From contig NC_088302.1 in the NCBI RefSeq assembly GCF_032854445.1, positions 53,288,046 through 53,352,045 of the forward strand: DNA of 64,000 bases, read 5' to 3'. The position numbers and the translations under genes were made by a program. Under the pieces are notes generated by a model. It had not been told where the DNA came from and made no database searches. It was given only the letters and a program-made list of their open reading frames with translations. The stretch is from Liolophura sinensis. Its lineage: Eukaryota; Mollusca; Polyplacophora; Chitonida; Chitonidae. This document shows positions 25,026-38,104 of this stretch, one piece after another; the first letter of the stretch is position 1; each line of letters opens with the position of its first letter.

Positions 25026-28000
25026 TCATGTCTTGGCAGTTTTGATTGGCTGGAGTAAGTAGAGTTCATTATCATGGGACACTATTGGCAAGCTGTTGCT
25101 CCGATGATAGTCAATAAGATGACTGACGCTTTCAAACACTCGGTCTTTAGTTCGTACCTGCAAAAGACAATGCAATGTCTATCAAAGAATGATTATTACA
25201 TTTCCACTATTTGAAATATTTCAATAACATCTTGTCAATGCAACACAGCAGGTTGGGAAAGATCCACCAAATAAGTAGATTACACTATACACCACTTGGA
25301 TGGGTATCTAAGCTCTACTGAAAGCCTCATGTATGCAGTACTGCTATCATGGCACATTGTGTTGGATGTACCTGAAAGATGATAAATTATATAACAATTA
25401 TTAACACGGTGATTGCAGTCAATGGCTCAGTAACTGAAGTGTTCCAGCTGTTACTCCTGGAGGTTTGTCAGCTCCTCACACACCCCACAAAGTTTGTACA
25501 TGTACTGTTTGGTATGTAAAATTATACTTCAGAAGCACAAAAATGCCTTAAAAGGATACTTTTCTATAATGACACTTAAGTTCTTCTAATAAGAAATACA
25601 TCAAATTTAACAAAAAAAAGCTCTTAAGTGGCCCTGTCAGATTGATGATTTGATCAGAATCATGCAAAATGTGTCTCTATGCTGAACTTTAGGTGACATA
25701 CAGTATTTAAAACTAAATTTTTACTTCAAAAAACATGGCTTATCTTCAACATCTTTCTATCTTCTTGCAGTTTACCAGATTTAGTATTTTACAGATTTGT
25801 AGGACTTTACAGAAATGCCTTTATTTCTGTATGTGGAAAGACAGAGCCTGGCAACGTAGAGAACTTCACCTAATAGCAGTGTGCAAACAAGGGGGGATAA
25901 CTCACCACCCCCTCTGGGTCCACGAGAAGCAGATGTCTGGCTGAACCATTCTGACGTCCACTCAGAACAAATTGACCACGACTGTTCGTGCTCTCTCTGA
26001 CCAGAAAGTCCCCATCTTTCTTCAGCAGGTCTTCTGCCTGAAACAGAGAAAAATACAAAAAGCTGATTAAAACTGAATAGTAGACATCAGTACAGGTTGT
26101 TCATTTTATACCCCAAAGAATATTTGGGGCATAAAAAATTAAATGAATCTTCGATGAATGTTTCATGAACTGTTTTATTTTACTGTGACAATTATGCCAT
26201 CCTTGAGTCCACTCTATCCACTGTATTGCTACGTTCTATCTGTGGTTCTGCTACACTCATCTGAACATGAGTCTAGTTTTAATCATAGCATGTTTGATTA
26301 AATGATCTCAATGTAGTATTATCATTTCTAGTAAGGTGGTTGTCTGCCCTTGGTATACTGTCCAAAGAACCTTTTCTGGATGAGACCATTACATCCTACA
26401 TGACACCAGTGTGTGTGCTCTGCTGACATGTCACTGCACTTTGTACAAACTTTTGCTGTCTTCATATTTTTTTCTTCTTGTAACCCAAGATTCAATAACT
26501 TCAATTTTCTCCATACAATCCTGAATCACTAGATATTGATACCTGTATCAGACTGTTAATTCCAAATGTGCCATGCATACGTTTGGGCCTCTATAACATG
26601 GATTCACCTCATTGCTGCTGACAAATGTCAATGATACGAAAATGTGATAAACTCACCATTTTCCTCGCTATAGCACCGTGGAACCATTCCTCATCGGATA
26701 AGCTGGGTACAGCACTTTTCTTGCCTATGTCTATTCTCAGTTTTTTCTCTGGCACCCTTTCTGGGAGTTCTTTAGGACTTCTCTCACTACTACTTGAGGA
26801 AGATTCACCGTCTGCAGGTAAACTAGCTGTGAATGGTTCTGGACCAACACAAAAGAACAATCATGATGGGGACAGTTGGTGATGAATTTGTTATGGAAAA
26901 AAAAGAGGCTTCAGTGGCTAGTGGGATCTAGCACATCAATTAGAGAAGTATTAGGAATCTGCTTCATCCCAAATTAGTCGGCATTAGAAAGCATTAGCTT
27001 AAAGTTCAGGGGCTTTTGTAGCGATCTCAATTTGAACAAAGATAGGTATTCAGAATCTACTCAGCCCAATAGCAGAAAGCCGTGTAAAATGTGCTACACC
27101 CCAAATTAGAGTGAGTGAGTGAGTGAGTGCTTGGGGTTTAACGTCATACTTAACACCCAAATTAGAGATATATTGACAATAACATCAACACACGAAGCTG
27201 TGAGCGATAATGACCAGTTATCCACATTAAACTCCTAAGTTTGCTAACACGCATCAACATACAGACACTAAACACCTAAGTTTGTAAACGTGCAACACTA
27301 TATGGACACTAAACACCTAAATTTGCAAACATGCCATACTCTGCAGGCATTAAACACCTAAGGCTGCAAACACGCTTCACTATAAAGACACTAAACACAT
27401 AAGTTTGCAAACACATAGCACTATACAGACCCTAAACACCTAAATTTTCAATCACATAACTCACCCATATCAAATGCATCCAGCTGTGGATGAGAACTGA
27501 GTTTGCTGTCAAACAACAGACTTGAGTTCCCATTAAAAAGGAGAGGATTTGTTATTGGTGCAGCTGCTGCTCCAGCTGTAAGCAAAGCACAAACACCGGT
27601 CACTTCTACCTAAAAGTGTTTCTCTTTTCCTGAATGTACCGTCAAAGTTAGTCATTCTACATCAACTGATTGCTGAGTTACCAAAATAATACAAAAAAAA
27701 GATTAAAAGTGTTAAGTGTCTTAAGTTGATCACAATGATCTTGGTCAATGAGCAAAGCTGAGTTGTAATTCTTTTCATGCCAATATAGAAACCATATCTG
27801 AATTTTTAAAGGTTGACCTACATACACCTTAGAGGAGCAAACACATCATTTATTTAATTTATTTATACTAAATTGTTTAACAGACGTCTGACAAAGATTT
27901 AATCAGTAAATGTGAACAGATTTCTTGAGTACAGTATTACACTTTCCTAACAAGGCACAACAGATTTATCTCTGCTCATCAAAAATCATGCAGTGGTGAA

Positions 28001-31000
28001 ATTGTTGCGCTTAATATAGTTATCTCCCCTTCTGACACTGGATGATAGTCTTGGCCTATCTGACTCACCCTCAGGGTTATCATAGGCTGTTGTCCCTTCT
28101 GCTGGATCGGACAGGTCTATTAAGGGAGCCACTGTGTCTCTCTCGTGCATAAAGATTCCAGGCGCCTCCTTGTCAGATGCATAGTTCCCATCTCGGACCT
28201 ATAATTGTAATAAACAAAATGTATTAATACCTTGGTTTTAGTTTTTATTCTGTCTGAAAGCCTTTTTTTGTTTCTCTAAATTGGAAACATGCATCCATTA
28301 TACTTTCCAAGGGAACTCATGACTTTTAATATTGCCTACTCATGAGCAACTGTAAATTGGCATGTGCTGAACAAACTTCCCAACAAAGTCACAATCAAAG
28401 GAAAAGACAACTCTTGAAAACAAAAATAAATAAAAAACATGAAAGTATTCATAAACATAGTTTGTCTGTCTGATGCATCTTGCATCATTTTTTAACTTTC
28501 TTTTATTTTAAGATATGTAAGCTTTTTATTGCACTGCTGACATAGATTGTTCTCCAGGCAGATTTGATTACAGGACATTATTAATGAGTGGGCAGGATGA
28601 AAGGTTAAAGACTCACAGGTAAGTTGGACTTGGGAGCAGAGTACTGTGGGAGGGGTGGGACAGGTGGGGGCTGTGACCGCGGGGACGGGGGCCTGGCCCC
28701 CGGTCGATCATTATAATACTCTGGTTCATCCCCCCAGGCCGACGTCTCGTTGTCAAATAACGGGTTTTCTATTCTGAAATGAGAACAGGTGATGCCTTAC
28801 AAGCTGATTCTGCAGAATCAAGAACTCTGATTTGACAACAGTTGTACATACACAGTGTACAAAAGTAATGACCTAAAACATCTAGTATGCATAGATTTTT
28901 CTCTCACTAATTTCGGAGTAGGCACATTCTAAATGCCCATAAAATTTTATAATTTTAGATATTTAGAGTTTGCACAAGTTCTTAATAGTTCACCTGTACT
29001 TGAGGCACAACCCTGTCAGAAATTTTCTAACTCTGGAATCCGTAGGTCACAGGCTCATATCCTTGTGATGTTCTTGCTGGTTCCGCCATAGTTTGAAGTA
29101 AGATAAGATTGTCAGACATCTGTCGAAGAGAGGTAGTTACACCTCCTCCCCACCCCTACCCCCTCCCGACACTGTCCAGTTTCCTCTATGTTTACACAAA
29201 TGCAATCAGTATGTGCCATTCAGCATACACACTCACCTATCTGGTACTGTTAATGCCCTCGGCTGTTGCTTTAAAAACTCCTTAAACCTTAGCTCAAAGG
29301 CCTGTCCTATAGTGGTAATGACATCCTCTGCCAGCCCTCCCCCACACTCAAACACGTGGCATGCCCGGTGGTTGATCGGGTCTTTAGCTACATAGGAGAC
29401 AAAATCTAATGTTTCCTGATGGAGAAAAACAAAGTCTTCTGTAATTCCTCAAAATTATCAGCAATCATTTCAAACCTTTTTGACTTTGCATAAACAACTG
29501 AAGATAATTACAAACATTCTTCTTCATTTAAGGTGAGTACACATATAAATAATCCGCAAGAAGAGACATCAGAGATGTAATTATGTACATTTTTACATAT
29601 TACTGAATTTCAAGGTGACACAATCCGCTTGATTTTGAATGATTATCATCTCATACGGCCACTTTGAAGTATTTTTGTGAAATCTGATCAATTTTTATCA
29701 GAAAAACTTAAATGTCAGCATCAAAAAAATCATTTTAAATCACTTGTGCAGTTCTGAAAGTTCACATTTATGGGTCAAACTTCAGGTGAAATACAAATTT
29801 CAGGTTTTCCATGACTGTCATGTATGTAAAGTGCACATTTATGGATCAAACTTCAGGTGAAATACAAATTTCAGGTTTTCCATGACTGTCATGTATGTGA
29901 AGTGCACATTTATGGATCAAACTTCAGGTGAAATACAAATTTCAGGTTTTCCATGACTGTCATGTATGTAAAGTGCACATTTATGGATCAAACTTCAGGT
30001 GAAATACAAATTTCAGGTTTTCCATGACTGTCATGTATGTAAAGTGCACATTTATGGATCAAACTTCAGGTGAAATACAAATTTCAGGTTTTCCATGACT
30101 GTCATGTATGTAAAGTGCACATTTATGGATCAAACTTCAGGTGAAATACAAATTTCAGGTTTTCCATGACTGTCATATATACAAAGTGCTCGTTTACAGA
30201 TCAAACTTCAGGTTAAATACAGTTTTTCAGGTTTTCCATGACTGTCATGTATACAAAATAAAGGTCAAAAATAATTACAACAGAAACAAGGAACTAAATG
30301 CCTTACCGCATCTCCTCCTGATGCGAAGGATATTCCTGGCATCTCGTGGTTTGCAATTATCTACAACACATGAAGATCAGAATCACGGATCCTTCTTGGA
30401 TGTATAATAAAACTTATTTTCTGTACCAATTTTACACATTAGTGATCTTAAATGTCACAAAATGCAAAATAAAGGAATCCTTACACTAACTTTCACTGTA
30501 CTAGATACATGCCATTCTGATTTTTTTGAAGCATTCTTTACATAAAGAATTGGAACAAGACCTTGAAAGGACTTTGCGTCTTTAACCATACATGTGCATG
30601 TAATTTAGACTTCACTTATGGCAGAAAAATAAAACTATGAAATCACATCCACACCTACAAAGTACATCTCAAAATTCAATAGTGCAGTTTGACTCTTATG
30701 GAAACCTCATGATGAGGAAGCCAGTACACATGTGCCCATGAAGTTAAGACCTACTGACAAGACTTACCTCCCCTGATTCCATTACCATCAAACTGAGGCT
30801 ATCTGTTGTGATGGTCAGGTTAACATTAGATCCAGCATGTTGCATTTTGGGTAAGTCCCCTAACATTTTGCTGATCTTCTTTTCAATCTGGATAAAAGAA
30901 ACCACAGATATTTATTATTTACTAATGTCACAAATATTTCCACATAGGAAAGAAGAAACAGGCAGCGAAAAAATTATGTATAACATGCCTTTTGTTTTGT

Positions 31001-34000
31001 ACTAAGCTCTCACACAAAACATACATTTCCAAGAAAAAAAGTCAAACCTTTCTCTTTCTATTAGTTGTCTTCAGCCCAGCTGCCTCAGTCACTTTGTTTA
31101 TGGCCTCTCTGTAATCAGAAATTGTAGGTGACAATACAATGCTGGTAAAACTGGTGTGACTGCTTCCATTGCAGTCACTGACAGCTCTGAAGCCCAGCAA
31201 CACAGCCTACAATCACATACATGTACTGTACATTCTGCTTAGAATCATATCCCCCACCTGTGGTAATGTACTGCAGCATGACCCGTGTCAATGTACTGCA
31301 GCATGACCCGTGTCAATGTACTGCAGCATGACCCGTGTCAATGCACTGTAGCATGACCCGTGTCAATGTACTGCAGCATGACCCATGGTAATGTACTGCA
31401 GCATGACCCATGTCAATGTACTGCAGCATGACCCATGGTAATGTACTGCAGCATGACCCGTGTCAATGTATTGCAGCATGACCAGTGTTAATGTATTGCA
31501 GCATGACCCGTGTCAATGCACTGTAGCATGACCCGTGTCAATGTACTGCAGCATGACCCGTGTCAATGTATTGCTGCATAACCCATGTCAATGTACTGCA
31601 GCATAACCCGTGTCAATGTACTGCAGCATAACCCGTGTCAATGTACTGCAGCATGACCCATGGTAATGTACTGTAGCATGACCCGTGTCAATATACTGCA
31701 GCATAACCCATGTCATTGTACTGCAGCATAACCCGTGTCAATACACTGCAGCATAACCCATGTCAATGTATTGTAGCATGACCCGTGTCAATGTACTGCT
31801 GCATAACCCGTGTCAATGTACTGCAGCATAACCCGTGTCAATGTACTGCAGCATGACCCGTGTCAATGTACTGCAGCATAACCCGTGTCAATGTACTGCA
31901 GCATGACCCGTGGTAATGTATTGCAGCATGACCCGTGTCAATGTATTGCAGCATGACCCGTGTTAATGTATTGCAGCATGACCCGTGTCAATGCACTGTA
32001 GCATGACCCGTGTCAATGTACTGCAGCATGACCCGGGTCAATGTACTGCTGCATAACCCATGTCAATGTACTGCAGCATAACCCGTGTCAATGTACTGCA
32101 GCATAACCCGTGTCAATGTACTGCAGCATGACCCATGGTAATGTACTGTAGCATGACCCATGGTAATGTACTGCAGCATAACCCATGTCAATATACTGCA
32201 GCATAACCCATGTCAATTTACTGCAACATAACCCGTGTCAATGTACTGCAGCATAACCCATGTGAATGTACTGCAGCATTACCCATGTCAATGTACTACA
32301 GCATAACCCGTGTCAATGTACTGCAGCATAACCCGTGTCAATGTACTGCAGCATAACCCGTGTCAATGTACTGCAGCATGACCCATGGTAATGTACTGCA
32401 GCATAACCCGTGTCAATATACTGCAGCATAACCCGTGTCAATGTACTGCAGCATAACCTGTGTCAATATACTGCAACATAACCCATGTCAATGTATTGCA
32501 GCATGATCCATGGTAATATACTGCAGCTTGACCCGTGTCAATGTACTGCAGCATGACACGTTTCAAAGTACTGCAGCATAACCCGTGGGGTAATGTATTG
32601 CAGCATGACCCGTGTCAATGTACTGCAGCATGACTCATGGTAATGTACTGCAGCATAACCCGTGTCAATGTACTGCAGCATGACCCATGGTAATGTACTG
32701 TAGCATGACCCATGTCAATGTACTGCAACATGACCCATGTGAATGTACTGCAGCATTACCCATGTCAATGTACTACAGCATAACCCATGTCAATATACTG
32801 CAGCATAATCCATGTCAATATACTGCAGCATAACCCATGTCAATATACTGCAGCATAACCCATGTCAATTTACTGTAGCATAACCCATGTCAATGTCCTG
32901 TAGCATAACCCGTGTCAATATACCGCAGCATAACCTGTGTCAATATACTGCAGCATAACCTGTGTCAATGTATTGTAGCATGACCCGTGTCAATGTACTG
33001 CAGCATAATCCATGTCAATATACTGCAGCATAACCCGTGTCAATATACTGCAACATAACCCGTGTCAATGTACTGTAGCATGACCCGTGTCAATGTACTG
33101 CAGCATGACTCATGGTAATGTACTGCAGCATAACTCGTGTCAATGTACTGCAGCATGACCCATGGTAATGTACTGTAGCATAACTCGTGTCAATGTACTG
33201 CAGCATAACCCATGTCAATGTACTGCAGCATGACCCATGGTAATGTACTGTAGCATAACCCGTGTCAATGTACTGCAGCATGACTCATGGTAATGTACTG
33301 CAGCATAACCCGTGTCAATGTACTGCAGCATGACCCATGGTAATGTACTGCAGCATAACCCATGTCAATATACTGCAGCATAACCCATGTCAATTTACTG
33401 TAGCATAACCCATGTCAATATACTAGAGCATAACCCGTGTCAATATACTGCAGCATAACCTGTGTCAATATACTAGAGCATAACCTGTGTCAATATACTG
33501 CAGCATAACCTATGTCAATGTATTGTAGCATGACCCGTGTCAATGTACTGCAGCATAATCCATGTCAATATACTGCAGCATAACCCGTGTCAATATACTG
33601 CAACATAACCCGTGTCAATGTACTGTAGCATGACCCATGTCAATGTACTGCAGCATGACCCATGGTAATGTACTGCAGCATAACCCGTGTCAATGTACTG
33701 CAGCATGACCCATGGTAATGTACTATAGCATAACCTGTGTCAATGTACTGCAGCATGACCCATGGTAATGTACTGCAGCATAACCCGTGTCAGTGTACTG
33801 CAGCATGACCCATGGTGATGTACTGTAGCATGACCCGTGTCAATGTCCTGCAGCATAATCCATGTCAATATACTGCAGCATGACCCATGTCAATATACTG
33901 CAACATAACCCGTGTCAATGTACTGCAGCATGACCCATGTGAATGTACTGCAGCATTACCCATGTCAATGTACTACAGCATAACCCGTGTCAATATACTG

Positions 34001-36423
34001 CAGCATAACCTGTGTCAATATACTGCAACATAACCCGTGTCAATATACTGCAACATAACCCGTGTCAATGTATTGCAGATGCACATACAGGTATGATGTA
34101 CATGTATGGGTGACATTTTTCAATATGAATTTTACACCACAGTTATAGTTAAAATTTAATTCAATCTGTACATATGACCAGAAATTTAATTCACTGGTAA
34201 ACAAATGCTAGTGGAGGTTAACAGGACTCAGAAACTGACTGATGTCTATTTAAGTTTCAATATTGTGCACTTCACATCATCTCATAAAGTGAAAGCTTAA
34301 ACTTTGTAAACTTCTTCCAAAAGTGCACAAGATACTTTTGAAACATAAATGCTGACAACTACATAAGTAAAGAATTAATACTAGATGGTTAACCTTGAGC
34401 AGTGTGTTCTATCTTGGGATTAGCCATTTTTCTCTGATACAAACAGTGAAAGCATGTTAAGACTATTCTCAATGGGCTTCTAAAAAAATCAGCGTAGTCC
34501 TTGGTATACCTGGCCAGAGCCGTCCTGGTTTCAAAATCAAGGTTCCTCATGGACTCCTTCACCTCCAGACAACCAATGTACTGAGCAAGGAAAATCAGTG
34601 AACATGGTCATACATGATAAAGAACAGCTACATAAATTAACAGTTCATCCATTCGGATAAACTTAAAATTCTATTCTATCACCTGAAACTGACAAAAAAC
34701 TTGTTCACTTGTAGAACACCTCTTCTCTTTCAATAATTTAATCTCTTTTAAAGTTTATTTATTTATTATTTATTATTATTTACTTCATTCAATTTAAAAC
34801 CAAACCAAACTTTAATTTCTCTCTTACATACCAGCACTCAGTTTTATGGGTGGAGGAAATTGGGAGTGCTGGGAGTGAAATTAGGACTGGCAAGTAACTG
34901 ATCAACTTTCTCACCTGTGATATACATTCCCCTGTCCATAGCTAGATCCAAGTGTATGCCTGCAGGTAAAGTAAGTGTATGCCTGCAGAGAAAGTAAGTG
35001 TATGCCTGCAGGTAAAGTAAGTGTATGCCTGCAGAGAAAGTAAGTGTATGCCTGCAGGTAAAGTAAGTGTATGCCTGCAGAGAAAGTAAGTGTATGCCTG
35101 CAGAGAAAGTAAGTGTACGCCTGCAGGTAAAGTCAATGTGTGCCTGCAGGTAAAGTAAGTGTACGCCTGCAGGTAAAGTAAGTGTATGCCTGCAGGTGAA
35201 GTAAGTGTACACCTGCAGGTAAAGTAAGTGTACGCCTGCAGGTAAAGTAAGTGTATGCCTGCAGGTGAAGTAAGTGTACGCCTGCAGGTAAAGTAAGTGT
35301 ATGCCTGCAGGTGAAGTAAGTGTACGCCTGCAGGTAAAGTCAATGTGTGCCTGCAGGTAAAGTAAGTGTATGCCTACAGGTAAAGTAAGTGTATACCTGC
35401 AGGTAAAGTAAGTGTATGCCTGCTGGTAAAATAAGTGTATACCTGCAGGTGATGTAAGTGTACGCCTGCAGGTAAAGTAAGTGTATGACTGCAGCTAATG
35501 TAAGTGTATGCCTGCAAGTTTATGCCTGCAGGTAAAGTAAGTGTATGCCTGCAGGTAAAGCAAATATATGACTGCAGGTGAAGTAAGCGTATGCCTGCAG
35601 GTAAAGTAAGTGTACGCCTGCAGGTAAAGCAAATATATGACTGCAGGTGATGTAAGTGTACGCCTGCTGGTAAAGTAAGTGTACGCCTGCAGGTAAAGTA
35701 AGTGTATGCCTGCAGCTAAAGTAACTGTACGAAAAGTAAGTGTACGCCTGCTGGTAAAGTAAGTGTACGTCTGCAGGTAAGGTAAGTGTATGCCTGCAGG
35801 TAAAGTAAGTATACACCTGCAGGTGAAGTAAGGGTACGCCTACAGGTAAAGTAAGTGTATGCCTGCAGGTAAAGTAAGTGTATGCTTGCTGATAAAGTAA
35901 GTGTACGCCGGCAGGTAAAGTAAGTGTATGACTGCAGCTAAAGTAAGTGTATGCCTGCAAGTGTATGCCTGCAGGTAAAGTAAGTGTATGCCTGCAGGTA
36001 AAACAAATATATGACTGCAGGTGAAGTAAGTGTATGCCTGCAGGTAAAGTAAGTGTACGCCTGCAGGTAAAGTAAGTGTGTGCCTGCAGGTAAAGTAAGT
36101 GTACGCCTGCAGGTAAAGTAAGTGTGTGCCTGCAGGTAAAGTAAGTGTAAGCCTGCAGGTAAAGCAAATGTATGACTGCAGGTAAAGTAAGTGTATGCCT
36201 GCAGGTAAAGCTGTCAGACTACCTGAGGTGGACCCACTACTATCAGGTGTGTGAGACTTACCCGTACTCCATAGCAAACGCCCGCATCTGGGAGAAGCTG
36301 TTCATCTGGGTGAATCCACCCCCGATCAGGTTTATGAATAAAGCTGCCCGTTTTTGTCCAATCAGGGCCTGCCCCTGCTCCCTTTGTCTTGTGCTTTTTG
36401 TACTTCTCCTTCACCGCTGCCAT
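25026..36423 (-). CDS. SHC1: SHC-transforming adaptor protein (SHC1-like), twelve coding exons
   Basis: Coding exons (plus coordinates, transcribed right to left): 36423-36262, 34580-34510, 31108-31048, 30887-30768, 30360-30307, 29415-29237, 28773-28617, 28198-28069, 27575-27465, 26838-26657, 26037-25906, 25157-25026. All phases join (1491 nt, 496 aa; human p52 is about 473). Residues 25-206 form the PTB domain ([74 protein letters not shown]). The linker has EYYNDRPG (Y235/Y236, the SHC YYND site), a proline-rich run, TAYDNPE (Y307, a pYxN GRB2-type site) and FDMEPF (344-351), matching the vertebrate adaptin-binding FDMKPF. Residues 400-494 are the SH2 domain: WFHG, then FLVRES with phosphotyrosine-binding R423. 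SHC binds activated receptors and recruits GRB2/SOS to Ras at the membrane. The ATG lies 1 nt inside its exon (TTTCAG/AATG), so an upstream non-coding exon is expected; a p66-type N-terminus was not found. The exon 3 donor (AAG/gtttga) is weak. Confidence 0.95.
27112..27155 (-). mobile_element. Truncated SINE 3' end with target-site duplication
   Basis: Minus-strand GACGTTAAACCCCAAGCACTCACTCACTC equals the 3' end of the SINE at 60532-60895. Direct repeats CCCAAATTAGAG at 27100-27111 and 27156-27167 flank it, supporting insertion of a heavily 5'-truncated copy. It lies in an SHC intron. Confidence 0.7.
29765..30250. repeat. 71-bp minisatellite in an SHC intron (about 7 copies)
   Basis: CAAACTTCAGGTGAA starts at 29776, 29847 and 29918, spaced 71 bp. 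Copies are nearly identical until the last two, which diverge. The array ends about 55 bp before the PTB exon 30307-30360. Each copy has TTCAGGTGAAA and TTTCAGGTTTT. Confidence 0.93.
31259..34078. repeat. 25-bp minisatellite in an SHC intron (about 112 copies)
   Basis: Unit near AATGTACTGCAGCATAACCC plus GTGTC, spaced 25 bp, over 2.8 kb. The main variants are ATAACCC/ATGACCC, CGTGTC/CATGTC/CATGGT and TACTGCAG/TATTGCAG. It fills most of the intron between SHC exons 34510-34580 and 31048-31108. In the gene's direction each unit reads TTATGCTGCAGTACATTGAC, which resembles the 3' splice junction of the adjacent exon (TTGCTCAG/TACATTGG). Confidence 0.96.
34951..36210. repeat. 23-bp minisatellite in SHC intron after the first coding exon (about 55 copies)
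   Basis: Plus-strand unit GCCTGCAGGTAAAGTAAGTG plus TAT (23 bp). In SHC orientation it reads as a pyrimidine-rich stretch ending in CAG (ACTTACTTTACCTGCAG). The array starts 51 bp downstream of the first coding exon's donor at 36261. Common variants are GTAAAG/GTGAAG/GAGAAAG and GTATG/GTACG. Open frames on the minus strand (for example [10 protein letters not shown] repeats) are repeat artefacts. Confidence 0.95.
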
Positions 36424-36580
36424 TCTGAAAGCACAGAGTATCATAACATTAAAAATGCATCATAAATTAATATATCACACAAACACAGGATTGTAGTTAT
36501 AACACTATGTCGGTTTATAAGCATATAGTTGGCTGAAAACTTTTACCAAAGGAACCAACCCAATCTACTGAATCCTGCAT

Positions 36581-36785
36581 TGACAGTTGGGGTCCCATCT
36601 TACGAGCTGTCACTACACTACATCAAGCGCACTGACAGTCGGGGTCCCATCTTACCAGCTGTCACTACACTACATCAAGCGCACTGACAGTCGGGGTCCC
36701 ATCTTACGAGCTGTCACTACACCACATCAAGTGCACTGACAGTCGTGGTCCCATCTTACGAGTTGTTACAACACTACTCCAAGCC
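36581..36785. repeat. 52-bp tandem repeat (4 copies) upstream of the first SHC coding exon
   Basis: TGACAGTYGGGGTCCCATC-type starts at 36581, 36633, 36685 and 36737. The last copy is more diverged. In the SHC model this is in the 5' UTR intron. Confidence 0.9.
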
Positions 36786-36958
36786 TATATCTCAAAATTT
36801 GTAGTGATACATGTACTTGGATTCCATCACAGCCTCTGAAAGAGCTGTTTTGACTGTTGCTGCTTGGATGGTTAAAATTTGACATAATGGAACATCCCCA
36901 TCTGAAATGCTATTACCTGTTTAATCAAGCTGGGGTCAATTTTAGCTGTCAGATACTG

Positions 36959-36960
<2 letters not shown>

Positions 36961-36992
<32 letters not shown>
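36961..36992. repeat. (AT)n microsatellite
   Basis: About 15 AT dinucleotides. Confidence 0.95.
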
Positions 36993-36994
<2 letters not shown>

Positions 36995-38104
36995 ATAAGA
37001 ATACACCTCAACATGTGAGTGTGTGTTGTACATTGCAGACACAGCCTTACTGGATACAAGCATTACAGGTAACCTGCTACTTTACACCTGGCTGAACAAA
37101 ATGTCGTAACTCAGCCCTGATATTATATCGCCTTAAACGCAATGTGAATTACAATGTACACTGTACAATAATGTGAAAGCATACACCTCAACATATACAT
37201 GAATGTACAGGTACACACTTGAACAAGGTTTAGCAAAAACAGTTCACCAGCCAGGAAGCAAACAACGACACTGCCACATTCCAACACCCTCACAATGAAG
37301 CTGTGGCTTGGGAGGTTTACCAAGTAAAGCCAAAAATGTCACTCTGACAAGATACAGCAACCTGCAATAATATTAAAACACAAAAATATGTCAGTCTACA
37401 AGCTTTCAACAGCAATAACTACAAAAGAAGAATTCGCTGGATCTCCATGTCTTCCTGAGTCTCTCCAAAAAACTGACCCACATGTCTTACACTGTTCAAT
37501 GAGTATCTGAATGGAATCAGCAGCCCCATTGCACTGAGCATGTGCAAGCATCAGTTCCTGATTGGCTTAAGTTCATTTAGCCTCAGGTGATTCAGACAAG
37601 GAAGTAGACATCTTTATACCTGTCCCAGAGGTAGAGAGCTTGTCAACATGAGCAGGTCACCCAATGATTTACATTTTCAATTTATTAATACCTGTTACCA
37701 GTAAATAATCATTACAAATTCTTAGTTCTTCAGTTTTTTGCTGATATGCTCCAACAATCCATGGTAAAGACATAAACAAGTCATACATTGCAACAATTAA
37801 TTTAAACATGCACTGTAGGGTTTTTTTGATAACAATATTCTGTGCTGTAAATTTGTCCACCATTAAACTTCTTCATCCACCAATATCTGAATGTATCAAC
37901 CCCAAAAATGGATCAATGGTTAACTAAATAAGCAGTCCATGTCCACTTTATATCACCATACCTTGCTACACTACAGTAACAATCCAATGTTTCAAAGAAA
38001 ATCATTTGGCAAATACCTGTATCCTGCACAGTGACATGAGTTGGGTTGTGTGTATGACAAAAAAATATAAAACCCCCTTGAATGTTCTCACCTGATGTAC
38101 ATGT
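36993..38104. other. Non-coding stretch in predicted SHC 5' intron
   Basis: No exon, array or recognised transposon seen. Confidence 0.4.

Noticed and set aside
36424-36480. p66-type N-terminal extension of SHC
   Set aside because: The frame upstream of the ATG meets the 3' splice site one base away, and no upstream coding exon resembling the CH2 region was found.
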